From NCBI GenBank assembly GCA_902528645.1, contig CABZTG010000004.1, positions 1 through 64,000 of the forward strand: 64,000 nucleotides of DNA. The letters run 5' to 3'. The notes below the pieces were generated by a model. That model was not told the origin of the DNA. It was given only the letters and a program-made list of their open reading frames with translations, and did no database searches. The DNA is from an uncultured Pelagibacteraceae bacterium (GTDB taxonomy: Bacteria > Pseudomonadota > Alphaproteobacteria > Pelagibacterales > Pelagibacteraceae). Every line of letters starts with the position of its first letter. Within the stretch, counting starts at the first letter, position 1. Made by a program: the position numbers and the translations under genes. This document shows, piece by piece, positions 41,462-51,457 of the stretch.

Positions 41462-44400
41462 ATGACAAAAAATTTAAGAGTTAAAAGTAGTAAATTAGTC
41501 GATGAAACATATCGAATTTCATTTAAATTTAATGGTACAACTTATTATGGATTTAAAGGTGATACACTTGCTTCTGCCCTATTGGCTAATAACATCCACC
41601 TAGTTGGTAGAAGTTTTAAATACCATAGACCGAGAGGAATTATGACTGCTGGGTCAGAAGAACCAAACGCTATTGTTCAACTTCATAATGGAACTTCAAG
41701 AACAGAACCAAATGTAAGAGCTACTGAAATAGAAATATATGAAGGTCTTGATGCTTCAAGTCAAAATTGTTGGCCTAGTGTAAAGTTTGATATTGGAGGT
41801 ATAAACAATTTTTTAAGTCCATTATTACCTGCAGGTTTTTACTACAAGACTTTTATGTGGCCAGCAAGTTTTTGGGAAAAATATGAATATTTTATTAGAA
41901 AATCTGCTGGTTTAGGAAAATCACCTGATGTTCCAGACCCTGACATATATGAACACAAATACATTCATTGCGATGTATTAGTTATTGGTGCAGGTATTTC
42001 AGGAATTATTGCAGCAAAAACTGCTGCAAAAAATGGTTTTAAAACACTATTAGTTGAGGAAAAATCATATTTAGGTGGTTCTACAATTTATCAAGACTCA
42101 GAATTTTTTAAAATTAACAATCAAAATTCAGCTTCATGGTTAGAAAAGGAAATCAATGAAATAAAAAAAATTGAAAATTTAGAAATTAAAACCAGAACAA
42201 GCGTTGCTGCTTTTCATGGTTATAATTTTTTATTAGCAAGGGAAAATTTAACTGATCACTTGCCACTTGAACAAAGAGAAAATAAAACTCGTCAAAGATT
42301 ACTCAAAATACGCGCTAAAAAAGTTATCACAGCCACAGGGTCTATTGAAAGGCCTTTAATTTTTGACAATAACGATCGCCCAGGGATATTACTCTCATCT
42401 GCAATAAAGAAATATGCAGATTTATTTGGTGTAGCATGTGGAGAGAGAAATATTTTATTTACCAATAATGATAACGCTTATGAAACTGCAATGAGCTTAA
42501 TTCAAAAAGGGATTAAAGTACAAGCGATAATTGACAATAGAGAAGAAATTGATTCTAAACTTATTAAAGAAACTGAAAAAAACAATATAAAGATTTATAA
42601 AGGTTACACAATTGTAGATACATTTGGATACAAAAGAATAAATAGTGTCTCTATAATGAAATTGTCTAAAGATGGTCAAAAGGTTATAGGATCAAAAGAA
42701 AATATTTCATGCGATAGTTTGGGTGTTTCAGGGGGTTGGACACCAGCAGTTCATCTATTTACTCAATCGGGTGGAAAACTTAAATTTAGAGATGATGATC
42801 AAGTTTTTATTCCAAATACTTATCCATCAAATCAGATAAGTATCGGAAGTTGTAATGGTGATTTTACTTTGGATGAAATATTAATTAATGGACCTAAATT
42901 ACTTAAAGAATTTTTAAAAATAAAGAAAACCGAATACGAAAATATTGAAATATATTCAGCATTTAACAAATCAAAAAGAAATATTTGGTTATTACCTTCG
43001 AATAAAATTGTAGGGAAAACTAAATCATTTGTAGATTTTCAAAATGATGCAACAGCTAAAGATATTAAATTAGCTTTAAGAGAAGGTTTCAGGTCTATTG
43101 AGCATGTTAAAAGGTATACAACAACAGGCATGGGTACAGATCAAGGTAAACTTGGGAATATACATGCCTTAGGAATAATTTCTGAAACAGCATCTTCTAA
43201 AATGGGTGAACTTGGTACTACAACATTTAGACCACCCTACACTCCTCTTACATTCGGTACTATTGTTGGAAGAAATGTTGGTAAATATTTTGATATAATA
43301 AGAAAAACTCCAATTCACAAATGGCATGTTGAAAACAAAGCTGAATTTGAGAATGTAGGACAATGGAAAAGAGCTTGGTATTATCCACAGAATGGCGAAA
43401 ACATGCACGAAGCAGTTCAAAGAGAAAGTAAAGCTGCAAGAGATAGTGCGGGCATATTGGATGCATCCACGTTAGGTAAAATTGATATTCAAGGTACTGA
43501 TGCCTCTGAATTTTTAAATAGAGTTTATACCAATGCTTGGTCAAAACTTGAGATTGGAAAATGCCGATATGGTTTAATGCTGAATGAAGATGGCATGGTC
43601 TATGACGATGGTGTTACTACCAGATTAGACGAAAATCATTATATTATGACAACGACAACTGGTGGTGCTGCTACAGTTTTAGGTAAACTTGAAGATTATC
43701 TTCAAACTGAATGGCCTGAACTAGATGTGTATTTGACATCTGTAACTGACCATTACGCAACTATTAGTGTTTGTGGTCCTAATAGTAAAAAGATAATTCA
43801 AAAAGTAATACCTGAAATCGATTTATCAGATAAAGATTTTCCTCATATGTCATTTAAGAATTCAAAAATTGGTAAAGTGAAATGTCGAATTATGAGAATA
43901 AGTTTTACTGGTGAACAAAGTTACGAAATAAATATTCAGGCCAATTACGCTAAATCAGTATGGGAAAATTGCATGGAGGCAGGAAAGGAATTTAATATTA
44001 CTCCCTATGGGACTGAAACAATGCATCTATTAAGAGCGGAAAAAGGATTTATCATAGCCGGTCAGGACACAGATGCAACCATGACACCAATTGATTTACA
44101 GATGGATTGGATAGTTAGTAAAAAGAAATTTGATTTTATAGGTAAAAGATCCTTATATAGATCAGATACTATAAGGGAAGATAGGAAACAATTAGTAGGT
44201 CTTATCACAGACAATCCAGAAGAAATATTAGAAGAAGGAGCACAAATTGTTGCAGATATGAACAAAACACCAATAGAAATGTTAGGTCATGTCACTTCTA
44301 GTTATTTTAGTCCAAATTTAAAAAAATCTATTGCACTTGGAGTAGTTAAGGGTGGAAAAAATATGATGGGTCAAAAACTAATAATTCCAATGGAAAAAAA

Positions 44401-44467
44401 ACAAATCAATGTAACAGTTACAGATCCGGTATTCCTAGACAAGGAGAACAAAAGATTAAATGCTTAA
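41462..44467 (+). CDS. soxA: Sarcosine oxidase, alpha subunit
   Basis: A 1001-residue subunit. The first 100 residues are a ferredoxin-like fold (ISFKFNGTTYYGFKGDTLASALLANNIHLVGRSFKYHRPRG). A dinucleotide-binding domain follows (LVIGAGISGIIAAKTAAKNG, about 174-193). From about 640 a GcvT-like folate domain receives the methyl group: GILDASTLGKIDIQGTDASEFLNRVY, GLMLNEDGMVYDDGV, SVCGPNSKKII, GTETMHLLRAEKGFIIAGQDTDATMTPIDLQM. Product is probably methylene-tetrahydrofolate. Length is typical. It overlaps soxG by 8 bp. Confidence 0.96.
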   Translation: MTKNLRVKSSKLVDETYRISFKFNGTTYYGFKGDTLASALLANNIHLVGRSFKYHRPRGIMTAGSEEPNAIVQLHNGTSRTEPNVRATEIEIYEGLDASSQNCWPSVKFDIGGINNFLSPLLPAGFYYKTFMWPASFWEKYEYFIRKSAGLGKSPDVPDPDIYEHKYIHCDVLVIGAGISGIIAAKTAAKNGFKTLLVEEKSYLGGSTIYQDSEFFKINNQNSASWLEKEINEIKKIENLEIKTRTSVAAFHGYNFLLARENLTDHLPLEQRENKTRQRLLKIRAKKVITATGSIERPLIFDNNDRPGILLSSAIKKYADLFGVACGERNILFTNNDNAYETAMSLIQKGIKVQAIIDNREEIDSKLIKETEKNNIKIYKGYTIVDTFGYKRINSVSIMKLSKDGQKVIGSKENISCDSLGVSGGWTPAVHLFTQSGGKLKFRDDDQVFIPNTYPSNQISIGSCNGDFTLDEILINGPKLLKEFLKIKKTEYENIEIYSAFNKSKRNIWLLPSNKIVGKTKSFVDFQNDATAKDIKLALREGFRSIEHVKRYTTTGMGTDQGKLGNIHALGIISETASSKMGELGTTTFRPPYTPLTFGTIVGRNVGKYFDIIRKTPIHKWHVENKAEFENVGQWKRAWYYPQNGENMHEAVQRESKAARDSAGILDASTLGKIDIQGTDASEFLNRVYTNAWSKLEIGKCRYGLMLNEDGMVYDDGVTTRLDENHYIMTTTTGGAATVLGKLEDYLQTEWPELDVYLTSVTDHYATISVCGPNSKKIIQKVIPEIDLSDKDFPHMSFKNSKIGKVKCRIMRISFTGEQSYEINIQANYAKSVWENCMEAGKEFNITPYGTETMHLLRAEKGFIIAGQDTDATMTPIDLQMDWIVSKKKFDFIGKRSLYRSDTIREDRKQLVGLITDNPEEILEEGAQIVADMNKTPIEMLGHVTSSYFSPNLKKSIALGVVKGGKNMMGQKLIIPMEKKQINVTVTDPVFLDKENKRLNA

Positions 44468-45023
44468 TTATTCAAATGTAATTGAAAATGATAAATCTTA
44501 TCCAGGTTTGCAAATGAGAGAAATAAAACCTGTCATGAAACTTATTATTAGAGGAAAAAAAAGACAGTTTTTATCTGCAGTTGGAAAATCATTAAATCTA
44601 CTTTTACCAAATGAAGCAAATACTTCCTCAAGAAGTGATCAATTAACAGCTCTTTGGTTAAGCCCAGATGAATGGATGATTTTTTCAAATGAAATTTTAA
44701 AATCAGATGACAATAACTACGATGTAGAAAAATTACTCAATAAAAATATTTGTAAAACAAATTTGGGTGCTGTAACTGATGTCACAGATCAATTTGTATT
44801 AATAAATCTTAAAGGTGATAAAATTTTTGATTTATTTGAAACTGGATCTCCGTTTAATTTTAACGATTTTAAATCCAAAAAAGGCCTTGTAACTCAAACA
44901 ATTTTGACAAAAATTGATATAATTGTTCATAATCAGGACATTAACGATGTAAATTTATTTGTGAGAAGATCCTTTTCAGATCATTTATTTTCATGGATGA
45001 ATGATAGTGCGTCAAGATTATAG
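44460..45023 (+). CDS. soxG: Sarcosine oxidase, gamma subunit
   Basis: A 187-residue subunit with the GcvT-like fragment seen in Sox[69 protein letters not shown] and a C-terminal [21 protein letters not shown]. It completes the heterotetramer by contacting the alpha subunit. It is the last gene of the sox operon; the amino-acid-type binding protein follows 38 bp later on the same strand. Confidence 0.9.
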   Translation: MLNYSNVIENDKSYPGLQMREIKPVMKLIIRGKKRQFLSAVGKSLNLLLPNEANTSSRSDQLTALWLSPDEWMIFSNEILKSDDNNYDVEKLLNKNICKTNLGAVTDVTDQFVLINLKGDKIFDLFETGSPFNFNDFKSKKGLVTQTILTKIDIIVHNQDINDVNLFVRRSFSDHLFSWMNDSASRL

Positions 45024-45061
45024 ATCTCAATAACAAAAAAAATAATATATTTCTACGAATT

Positions 45062-45829
45062 ATGAAAAAATTACTTCTATTAATATTATTTACCTTATTA
45101 CCATTCTCACTTAATGCAGATTCAAATTTAGATAAAATACTATCATCAGGTGTATTAAAAGTTGGCACTACTGGAGATTGGGATCCCATGACAGTTAAGG
45201 ATCCAGCTACTAATAAATATAAGGGTTTTGATATTGATGTCATGAATCAACTTGCAAAAGATATGGGTGTAAAGATTGAATTTGTACCAGCAGAATGGAA
45301 AACTATTGTTTCAGGTATAACATCAGCAAGGTATGATATTTCAACAAGTGTAACAAAAACTCCAAAACGAGCTGAAGTAGCAGGATTTACTGATACTTAT
45401 TACAAATATGCAACTGTTCCACTAGTTCTTAAAAAGAACTTAAAAAAATTCCCTACTTGGGACTCTCTAAATAATGAGAATGTAACAATAGCAACTACTC
45501 TTGGTACTTCTCAAGAAGAAAAGGCTAAAGAATTTTTTCCAAAATCAAAATTAAACTCAATTGAAGCTCCAGCTAGAGACTTTCAAGAAGTATTAGCAGG
45601 TAGAGCTGATGGTAATATTACAAGTTCAACAGAAGCAAATAAATTGGTTATCAAATATCCTCAATTAGCGATTGTTCCAGATGGTGGAAAAAATCCAGCT
45701 TTTTTAGCAATGATGGTACCAAAAGGTGATACTAAGTGGAACGATTATGTAAATAAATGGATTAAAGATAAAAAATCCTCAGGGTTCTTCACTAAGTTAT
45801 TAGCTAAATATAATTTAAAGAGTTTATAA
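45062..45829 (+). CDS. Extracellular solute-binding protein, family 3 (amino-acid type)
   Basis: A 255-residue exported protein: signal [16 protein letters not shown], then [23 protein letters not shown] and [23 protein letters not shown], the family-3 substrate pocket start. The second lobe contains [14 protein letters not shown] and the hinge regions. Ligand is unknown; an amino acid or small amine is likely. Some cyclohexadienyl dehydratases (PheC) share this fold, so an enzyme cannot be excluded. It lies after soxG and before a permease, which suggests sarcosine or a related methylamine as ligand (inference only). Confidence 0.85.
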   Translation: MKKLLLLILFTLLPFSLNADSNLDKILSSGVLKVGTTGDWDPMTVKDPATNKYKGFDIDVMNQLAKDMGVKIEFVPAEWKTIVSGITSARYDISTSVTKTPKRAEVAGFTDTYYKYATVPLVLKKNLKKFPTWDSLNNENVTIATTLGTSQEEKAKEFFPKSKLNSIEAPARDFQEVLAGRADGNITSSTEANKLVIKYPQLAIVPDGGKNPAFLAMMVPKGDTKWNDYVNKWIKDKKSSGFFTKLLAKYNLKSL

Positions 45830-45869
45830 AAAATTAGTAATTAGTTTTTAATTCTTTATAACTTGAAGA

Positions 45870-46601
45870 GTGAGAAACTTATTTTTTTTACTCTTAATTT
45901 TCCCATTAACTTCATGCGGTAAAAGTGAATTAAATTGGTTAATCTTGTCTCCAAACAATATTGAAGGATTAACTAACTTAAAGTTTTTATTAAGTGGTTT
46001 AACAACCACTATCTATATAAGTATAGTCTCTATAATTATTTCAATTATCCTAGGTCTTTTAGTTGCTATTCCATCACTAGCTAAGAGCAAATTTTTAACC
46101 TATCTGAATATTGGATATGTGGAGATTGTAAGAGCAATTCCTTTATTAGTTTTGATTTTATGGATTTATTATGGTTTACCAATTATGACAGGTATAAGTT
46201 TTAGTCCTTTTGTTTCTGGTATCATAGCTCTTTCAATTAGTGAAAGTGCTTTTCAAGCAGAAATATTTAGAGCAGGAATTAATTCAATTAAAAAATCACA
46301 ATGGGAAGCGGGAAGTTCTTTGGGATTAAGTTTTTTTAGAAAATTAAGATTAGTTATCTTACCTCAAGCAATAAAGAATATTTTACCAGCTATAGGTAAT
46401 CAATTTGTATATGTTCTTAAAATGTCATCACTGGTGTCAATAATTGGTATTGGAGATTTAACAAGAAAAGCAAACGAATTAGTTGTGACAACTTATCGGC
46501 CGCTAGAAATTTATACATTTTTAATCCTCGAGTATCTTGTTTTAATTTTGGTTGTTTCTTTTTTAGTTAGAAAATTAGAGAAAAGATTACAAAAAGATTA
46601 A
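45870..46601 (+). CDS. Amino-acid ABC transporter permease
   Basis: A 243-residue HisM/GlnP-type permease. The core contains FLLSGLTTTIYISIVSIIISIILGLLV, VEIVRAIPLLVLILWIYYGLP, the coupling loop ESAFQAEIFRAGINSIKKSQWEAGSSLGLS and LPQAIKNILPAIGNQFV. The first 25 residues (LFFLLLIFPLTSCGKSELNW) look like a lipoprotein-type signal fused ahead of the first permease helix. No ATP-binding gene follows; the next gene is on the other strand and overlaps by 4 bp. A shared ATPase elsewhere is needed. Confidence 0.9.
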   Translation: MRNLFFLLLIFPLTSCGKSELNWLILSPNNIEGLTNLKFLLSGLTTTIYISIVSIIISIILGLLVAIPSLAKSKFLTYLNIGYVEIVRAIPLLVLILWIYYGLPIMTGISFSPFVSGIIALSISESAFQAEIFRAGINSIKKSQWEAGSSLGLSFFRKLRLVILPQAIKNILPAIGNQFVYVLKMSSLVSIIGIGDLTRKANELVVTTYRPLEIYTFLILEYLVLILVVSFLVRKLEKRLQKD

Positions 46602-47077
46602 TTTTTTCTTCTCCAATCCCAAGGATATTCAAATTTCATAGACCACATTCCTAAATTATTTGATCTTGCATAATTCTCATCAGGGACGAATTTCTTTGAA
46701 TATTTTCTATATGCAAAAGCATAACCTTCTTTAACTAAATAACTTGATAAACTGGTATTATTTACGAAACATTCAGCTAAAATTCTTTTATACTGATCCT
46801 TCCCCTCTTCAACACATTTTATCTCATTATTTCCTATTCTATTAATTAATAATTTTTTTGCTTCAATCCCACAAAAAATTATTTGATTATTTTTACTACA
46901 GGTTTGTTTCAATTCAGGGGTATCAATTCCACTAAATCTAATTTTTTTTCCATTTAAATGTATAGTATCACCATCAACAACTTTAATTTCATATGATTTA
47001 ACATCTTTTAGAGTTAAGAAAAAAGAAGATAGGAAAAAACTAATAACTAAAAATAGCTTTATTTTGTTTAAATACAT
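46598..47077 (-). CDS. Thermonuclease-family (SNase-like) exported nuclease
   Basis: A 159-residue protein with an N-terminal signal (LFLVISFFLSSFFLTLKDVKS) and an SNase OB-fold: IKVVDGDTIHLNGKKIRFSGIDTPEL, ECFVNNTSLSSYLVKEGYAFAYRKYSKKFV, and NNLGMWSMKFEYPWDWRR. Of the staphylococcal catalytic residues, the arginine in IRFSGIDTPE and aspartates are visible. It may degrade nucleic acid in the periplasm for nutrients; that role is inferred. Its start lies 38 bp inside the MATE gene. Confidence 0.85.
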   Translation of the reverse strand: MYLNKIKLFLVISFFLSSFFLTLKDVKSYEIKVVDGDTIHLNGKKIRFSGIDTPELKQTCSKNNQIIFCGIEAKKLLINRIGNNEIKCVEEGKDQYKRILAECFVNNTSLSSYLVKEGYAFAYRKYSKKFVPDENYARSNNLGMWSMKFEYPWDWRRKN

Positions 47078-48410
47078 TATTTAGAAAATACCCAATAAAT
47101 ATTAAAACAGCAATTCCCATAGCCCAATTAGTTACCATAATAGTATAAAAAATATCTTGGTAATCACCACCTCTTATATTTATCACATACCATAAACTTA
47201 GAAAAGGAAACGCAGTTAATCTTAAAATACTCAAATAGAGACTATACAAAGGTTTTTTAACAGCTTGAAATACTGCTGTAGTAATAAAGAAGACCGGATA
47301 AATTGGTCCAATTAAAGCTGCAACCTTGAGATAAATAGCTCCACTCATAACTGCTTCTTGATTATCAGTAAATAAAGATACAAAAAATTCAGCCCCAAAA
47401 AAAATTATTACTCCAGCAACAGTCATAAATGATATTCCAAAAAATAAAGCCTTAGTATAAAGCTCTCTTATTCTATTATAGGCTTTTGCTCCAAAATTTT
47501 GTCCTCCGATTGAAAGAACTGCGGTATTTAAACCAATAACTGGTAATAAAAAAACTTGCTCTACTCTTAATGCTGCACCATAACCAGCTGTTGCTAAATC
47601 CCCGAATTTACCTATGAAATATAAGATGTTAAAAATACCTACTCCAATAAACAACATACTGAACATTACTGGTACAGCTTGATTTGTTAATGATTTTAAA
47701 TATCCAAATTTTGGAATAAAGCATTGAGGTTTAAGATAATTCCTTATTTGACAATTATTTACCTTAAAAGCTAAATAGATCGTTCCTATTGATTGAGAAA
47801 TTACAGTAGCAATAGCAAGGCCAGCTATTCCAAACCCTGGGATAAATCCATATCCCCATATAAAAAGAGGATTTAAAAAAATGTTAAGGAAAAAACTAAA
47901 TATCAATACATTTCTATAGCTTCTGGTATCACCTTGAGCATTCAAAGTTCCATTTAAAGATATCTGTATCAATACAATAAAAGTTCCGTAGAAAATAATA
48001 TCTAAATATTCTCTCGTTAAAATTATTCCAGCTTCATCAGAGCCCATGACACCTAAAAGATAATTCGATGCATTTAAACCAAATATTGTAACAATTATTG
48101 ACACTAATACTGCAAAGATTAAAGACTGAGCGACATATAATGATGCAACTCTTATTTTCTTTTCACCGATTGAATTACCAATTAAAGCATTAGTTGCGGC
48201 ACCTAATCCAACACCAACAGCTATAATGGTAAAATATATTGGAAACGATTTCGCAATTGCACCTATTGCTTCTGCAGAGATTCTACCTGCAAACCAAGTA
48301 TCAACTAAATTATAAAATGTTTGAAATAATGAGCCTACACTTGCAGGTATCGTAACTCTTCTCAATAGTGTCCAAATTGGATCTTTCGTTAATTTTATTG
48401 ATTTAGACAA
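47040..48410 (-). CDS. MATE-family efflux transporter
   Basis: A 456-residue protein with 12 predicted membrane helices in two halves. The MATE start LRRVTIPASVGSLFQTFYNLVDTWFAGR and ALIGNSIGEKKIRVASLYVAQS match the DinF/NorM-type family. Members export drugs or metabolites with sodium or proton exchange. Substrate unknown. The 3' end overlaps the nuclease gene, and trhO lies eight bases before the start on the same strand. Confidence 0.92.
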   Translation of the reverse strand: MSKSIKLTKDPIWTLLRRVTIPASVGSLFQTFYNLVDTWFAGRISAEAIGAIAKSFPIYFTIIAVGVGLGAATNALIGNSIGEKKIRVASLYVAQSLIFAVLVSIIVTIFGLNASNYLLGVMGSDEAGIILTREYLDIIFYGTFIVLIQISLNGTLNAQGDTRSYRNVLIFSFFLNIFLNPLFIWGYGFIPGFGIAGLAIATVISQSIGTIYLAFKVNNCQIRNYLKPQCFIPKFGYLKSLTNQAVPVMFSMLFIGVGIFNILYFIGKFGDLATAGYGAALRVEQVFLLPVIGLNTAVLSIGGQNFGAKAYNRIRELYTKALFFGISFMTVAGVIIFFGAEFFVSLFTDNQEAVMSGAIYLKVAALIGPIYPVFFITTAVFQAVKKPLYSLYLSILRLTAFPFLSLWYVINIRGGDYQDIFYTIMVTNWAMGIAVLIFIGYFLNNVFKQNKAIFSY

Positions 48411-48418
48411 AATTATCC

Positions 48419-49327
48419 TTATTTAAACTCTTTTTGAAAAATGTATTTTTTTCCAGATTGCTTTGCTTTGTATATCTGACTTTGTCTCATTCTAAAACGA
48501 GATTTTTGGTTTTTTGAGAGTTTATCAATACAATTAGGACAAGTTACACCCTCCTCATATCTTTTAGATTTTTTATCTTTAGTTGAAATTGGTTGTCTAC
48601 ATCCACCACAAATTGAATAAGTTCCTTGTACTAATCCATGTTTTAGAGTTACTCTATTGTCAAATACAAAACACTCACCTTTCCATAAACTATTTTTTTG
48701 TTTGATTTTTTTTAAGTAATTCAAAATTCCACCCTTTAATTGATAAATATTTTTAAAACCTTTTTTTTCTAAAAATACAGAGGCTTTTTCACACCTAATT
48801 CCACCGGTGCAAAACATTGCTATTGGTTGATCTTTTTTTAACTTTTTTAAGTATTTCGGGAAATCTCTAAAGTTGTCTATATTTGGATTTACCGATTTTT
48901 TAAAAGAACCAACTTTATGCTCAAAAGGTTTTCTTGCATCTAATAAAAAAGTTTTCTTATCTTTTATTAATTCATTCCACTTCGTTGGTTCAATATGAGT
49001 ATTCTTTTTTTTAATTTTATTTGAGATTTTAAAATCCATTGGTACGACTTCTTTTTTAATTTTCACTTTAGATTTGTGAAAAGGTTTAAATTTACTTTTT
49101 GAATTATTGAAACTATCAAATTTTTTAATACTAAAAATTTTTTTTAATTTAATAATTGTAGCCTTAATATCTTTATTTTTTCCAGATATAGATCCATTTA
49201 AACCTTCTTCTGATACAATAATTGATCCATATATATTTTTATTAACTAAAAGATTATTCAACATTTTTTGATTTTTTTTTAGATTATTTATTTTTTGAAA
49301 TTTATAAAATCCAAATATAGTGAACAT
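48419..49327 (-). CDS. trhO: tRNA uridine(34) hydroxylase TrhO (rhodanese family)
   Basis: A 302-residue YceA/TrhO protein. The N-terminal acylphosphatase-like part (about 1-95) ends in KEVVPMDFKIS; the rhodanese domain carries LLDARKPFEHKVGSF and the active-site loop MFCTGGIRCEKAS, and a zinc-ribbon-like tail has SICGGCRQPIS and GVTCPNCIDKLS. The enzyme forms 5-hydroxyuridine at the wobble base of some tRNAs using oxygen. It shares one base with the O-methyltransferase upstream. Confidence 0.9.
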   Translation of the reverse strand: MFTIFGFYKFQKINNLKKNQKMLNNLLVNKNIYGSIIVSEEGLNGSISGKNKDIKATIIKLKKIFSIKKFDSFNNSKSKFKPFHKSKVKIKKEVVPMDFKISNKIKKKNTHIEPTKWNELIKDKKTFLLDARKPFEHKVGSFKKSVNPNIDNFRDFPKYLKKLKKDQPIAMFCTGGIRCEKASVFLEKKGFKNIYQLKGGILNYLKKIKQKNSLWKGECFVFDNRVTLKHGLVQGTYSICGGCRQPISTKDKKSKRYEEGVTCPNCIDKLSKNQKSRFRMRQSQIYKAKQSGKKYIFQKEFK

Positions 49328-49977
49328 TAAATCTTCCTACAGACAGTCATTCCGTCTCCAAAAGGCACCATGACTTTTTCAATTCTTTTGTCCTTTGAAA
49401 TAAAATGATTTAAATCTCTAATACTTTTCGTATATTTGTCATTTATATCTTTGTTAACAACTTCTCCATGCCATAAAACATTATCAATAATTACTAAACC
49501 CTCTTTATTTAACAGATCTAGTGAAATTTCATAATATTTTTGGTAATTCATTTTATCAGCATCAATAAAAACTAAATCAAATTTTTCATTTCTAATACTC
49601 ATCAAACTTTCTAATGCTGGTTTAATTATTGTTTTAATTTTGTGATTTTGATTAGCTTTTTTAAAAAAATTTTGAGCAATTTTATTTGTTTCTTCATTTT
49701 TATCTAAAGCAATTATACTACCCTCGTCTGGTAATGCTAAAGCCATAGATAACGTGCTTAAACCTGTAAAAGTTCCTATCTCTAAGACTTTTGTAATTTT
49801 GGAAATCTTAATAATTAAATGTAAAAATTGACATTGGGAAATAGATATTTGCATTCTTTTAATATCACCAAGTGATAAGTTATAGTCTATTATTTCTTTT
49901 TGAATTGGATGTAATTTCAAACCATTCTTTAGTATATAATCTTGTAAATGCTTTGTGATATTAAGGTCTGAACCCAT
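49327..49977 (-). CDS. O-methyltransferase, caffeoyl-CoA type
   Basis: A 216-residue SAM enzyme of the catechol/caffeoyl-CoA O-methyltransferase family. VLEIGTFTGLSTLSMALALP is the SAM loop, IIALDKNEETNKIAQNFF follows, FDLVFIDADKMNYQKYYEISLDLL and IIDNVLWHGEVV hold the metal and catalytic residues, and PFGDGMTVCRK ends the protein. The bacterial substrate is unknown; TrmR-like tRNA 5-methoxyuridine synthesis is attractive because TrhO next door makes 5-hydroxyuridine, the substrate of TrmR. Confidence 0.85.
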   Translation of the reverse strand: MGSDLNITKHLQDYILKNGLKLHPIQKEIIDYNLSLGDIKRMQISISQCQFLHLIIKISKITKVLEIGTFTGLSTLSMALALPDEGSIIALDKNEETNKIAQNFFKKANQNHKIKTIIKPALESLMSIRNEKFDLVFIDADKMNYQKYYEISLDLLNKEGLVIIDNVLWHGEVVNKDINDKYTKSIRDLNHFISKDKRIEKVMVPFGDGMTVCRKI

Positions 49978-49981
49978 AACC

Positions 49982-51457
49982 TTATAATTTTTTCTTCAGG
50001 ATCTCATTGATCAATTGAGGATTTGCTTTTCCACCAGATGCTTTCATTGCCTGACCCACAAAAAAACCAAATAATTTTTCTTTACCTTGTTTATATTCAA
50101 TAGCTTTTTCTCTGTTCTCATTAATTATTTTGTCAATTAAAGCTTCTAAAGCTTTTGGATCACTTTGTTGCTTTAATCCTTTTTCCTCAACAATTTTTTG
50201 TGGATCTTTGTCTCCATCAATCATTAATTCAAAAACAGTTTTTGCTATTTTTCCAGAAATAGTTCCATTCTTAATTAGATTTATCAATATGGCGAAGTTC
50301 TTGGCACTCACTGGACTGTGAGAAATTTCTAAACCTTTGCTATTTAAAACAGCAAATAGTTCTCCTGTAATCCAATTGACTGCTAACTTAATATCTTTGT
50401 TCTTGCCCATTTTAGCTACAACTTCTTCAAAGTATTTTGCAGTATCAATATCAGACACTAAAATATTGGCTTCATAGGGAGACAATTTAAACTCTTCAAT
50501 AAATCTTTTCTTTTTATCATCTGGAAGCTCTGGAATATCATTTTTAAGTTCTTCAATAAATTTTTCCGATACCTCTAAAGGTAATAAATCAGGATCAGGA
50601 AAATATCTGTAATCATGAGCATCTTCTTTTGATCTCATTGATCTTGTCTCATTTTTCTTCGTATCAAAAAGTCTGGTTTCTTGATCAATAGTTTTGCCCT
50701 CTTCTATTAAATCAACTTGCCGATTAGCCTCATATTCTATTGCCATTTGCATAAACTTAATTGAATTAACATTTTTAATTTCACATCGAGTGCCAAATTC
50801 TTTTGACCCTTTAGGTCTTACAGAAACATTCACATCCGCTCTTAAAGAGCCTTCTTGCATATTTCCGTCACAAGTTCCTAGGTACCTCATTATAGATCGT
50901 AATTTTTTAATGTAAGCATTAACCTCATCTGGGGATCTTAAATCAGGCTTGCTCACTATTTCCATTAAAGCTACCCCTGATCTATTTAAATCTACAAAAG
51001 TATTTTGTGGGTCAAGATCATGAATACTTTTTCCAGCATCTTGTTCTAGATGTAATCTTTCTATACCTACTTCTTTTTGACCATTAGGCATATCCAAAAT
51101 AACTTTGCCCTCACCTACTATTGGATCTTTAAATTGTGATATTTGATATCCCTGAGGTAAATCAGCATAAAAATAATTTTTTCTATCAAATACAGAGCGT
51201 TTATTAATTTTTGCATTAAGACCAATGCCAGTTTTAATAGCTTGTTTAATACAAAATTCATTTATTACAGGTAGCATTCCTGGAAACGCAGCGTCAACTA
51301 AACTTACTTGTGTATTTGGTTCAGCACCAAATTTAGTTGATGAGGAAGAAAATAGTTTTGACTCAGATAATACTTGAGCATGTACCTCTAATCCAATTAC
51401 AACTTCATATTGATTATCTTTCCGATTAATCAAATATTCTGTGTTTTTCTTATTCAC
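49982..51457 (-). CDS. gatB: Aspartyl/glutamyl-tRNA amidotransferase subunit B
   Basis: A 491-residue Gat[38 protein letters not shown], the [18 protein letters not shown] block and the C-terminal YqeY-like tail from about 340. It kinases and amidates glutamyl-tRNA-Gln (and aspartyl-tRNA-Asn) with ammonia from GatA. The gatC-gatA-gatB operon indicates that glutaminyl-tRNA is made indirectly. It overlaps gatA by 4 bp. Confidence 0.97.
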   Translation of the reverse strand: MNKKNTEYLINRKDNQYEVVIGLEVHAQVLSESKLFSSSSTKFGAEPNTQVSLVDAAFPGMLPVINEFCIKQAIKTGIGLNAKINKRSVFDRKNYFYADLPQGYQISQFKDPIVGEGKVILDMPNGQKEVGIERLHLEQDAGKSIHDLDPQNTFVDLNRSGVALMEIVSKPDLRSPDEVNAYIKKLRSIMRYLGTCDGNMQEGSLRADVNVSVRPKGSKEFGTRCEIKNVNSIKFMQMAIEYEANRQVDLIEEGKTIDQETRLFDTKKNETRSMRSKEDAHDYRYFPDPDLLPLEVSEKFIEELKNDIPELPDDKKKRFIEEFKLSPYEANILVSDIDTAKYFEEVVAKMGKNKDIKLAVNWITGELFAVLNSKGLEISHSPVSAKNFAILINLIKNGTISGKIAKTVFELMIDGDKDPQKIVEEKGLKQQSDPKALEALIDKIINENREKAIEYKQGKEKLFGFFVGQAMKASGGKANPQLINEILKKKL

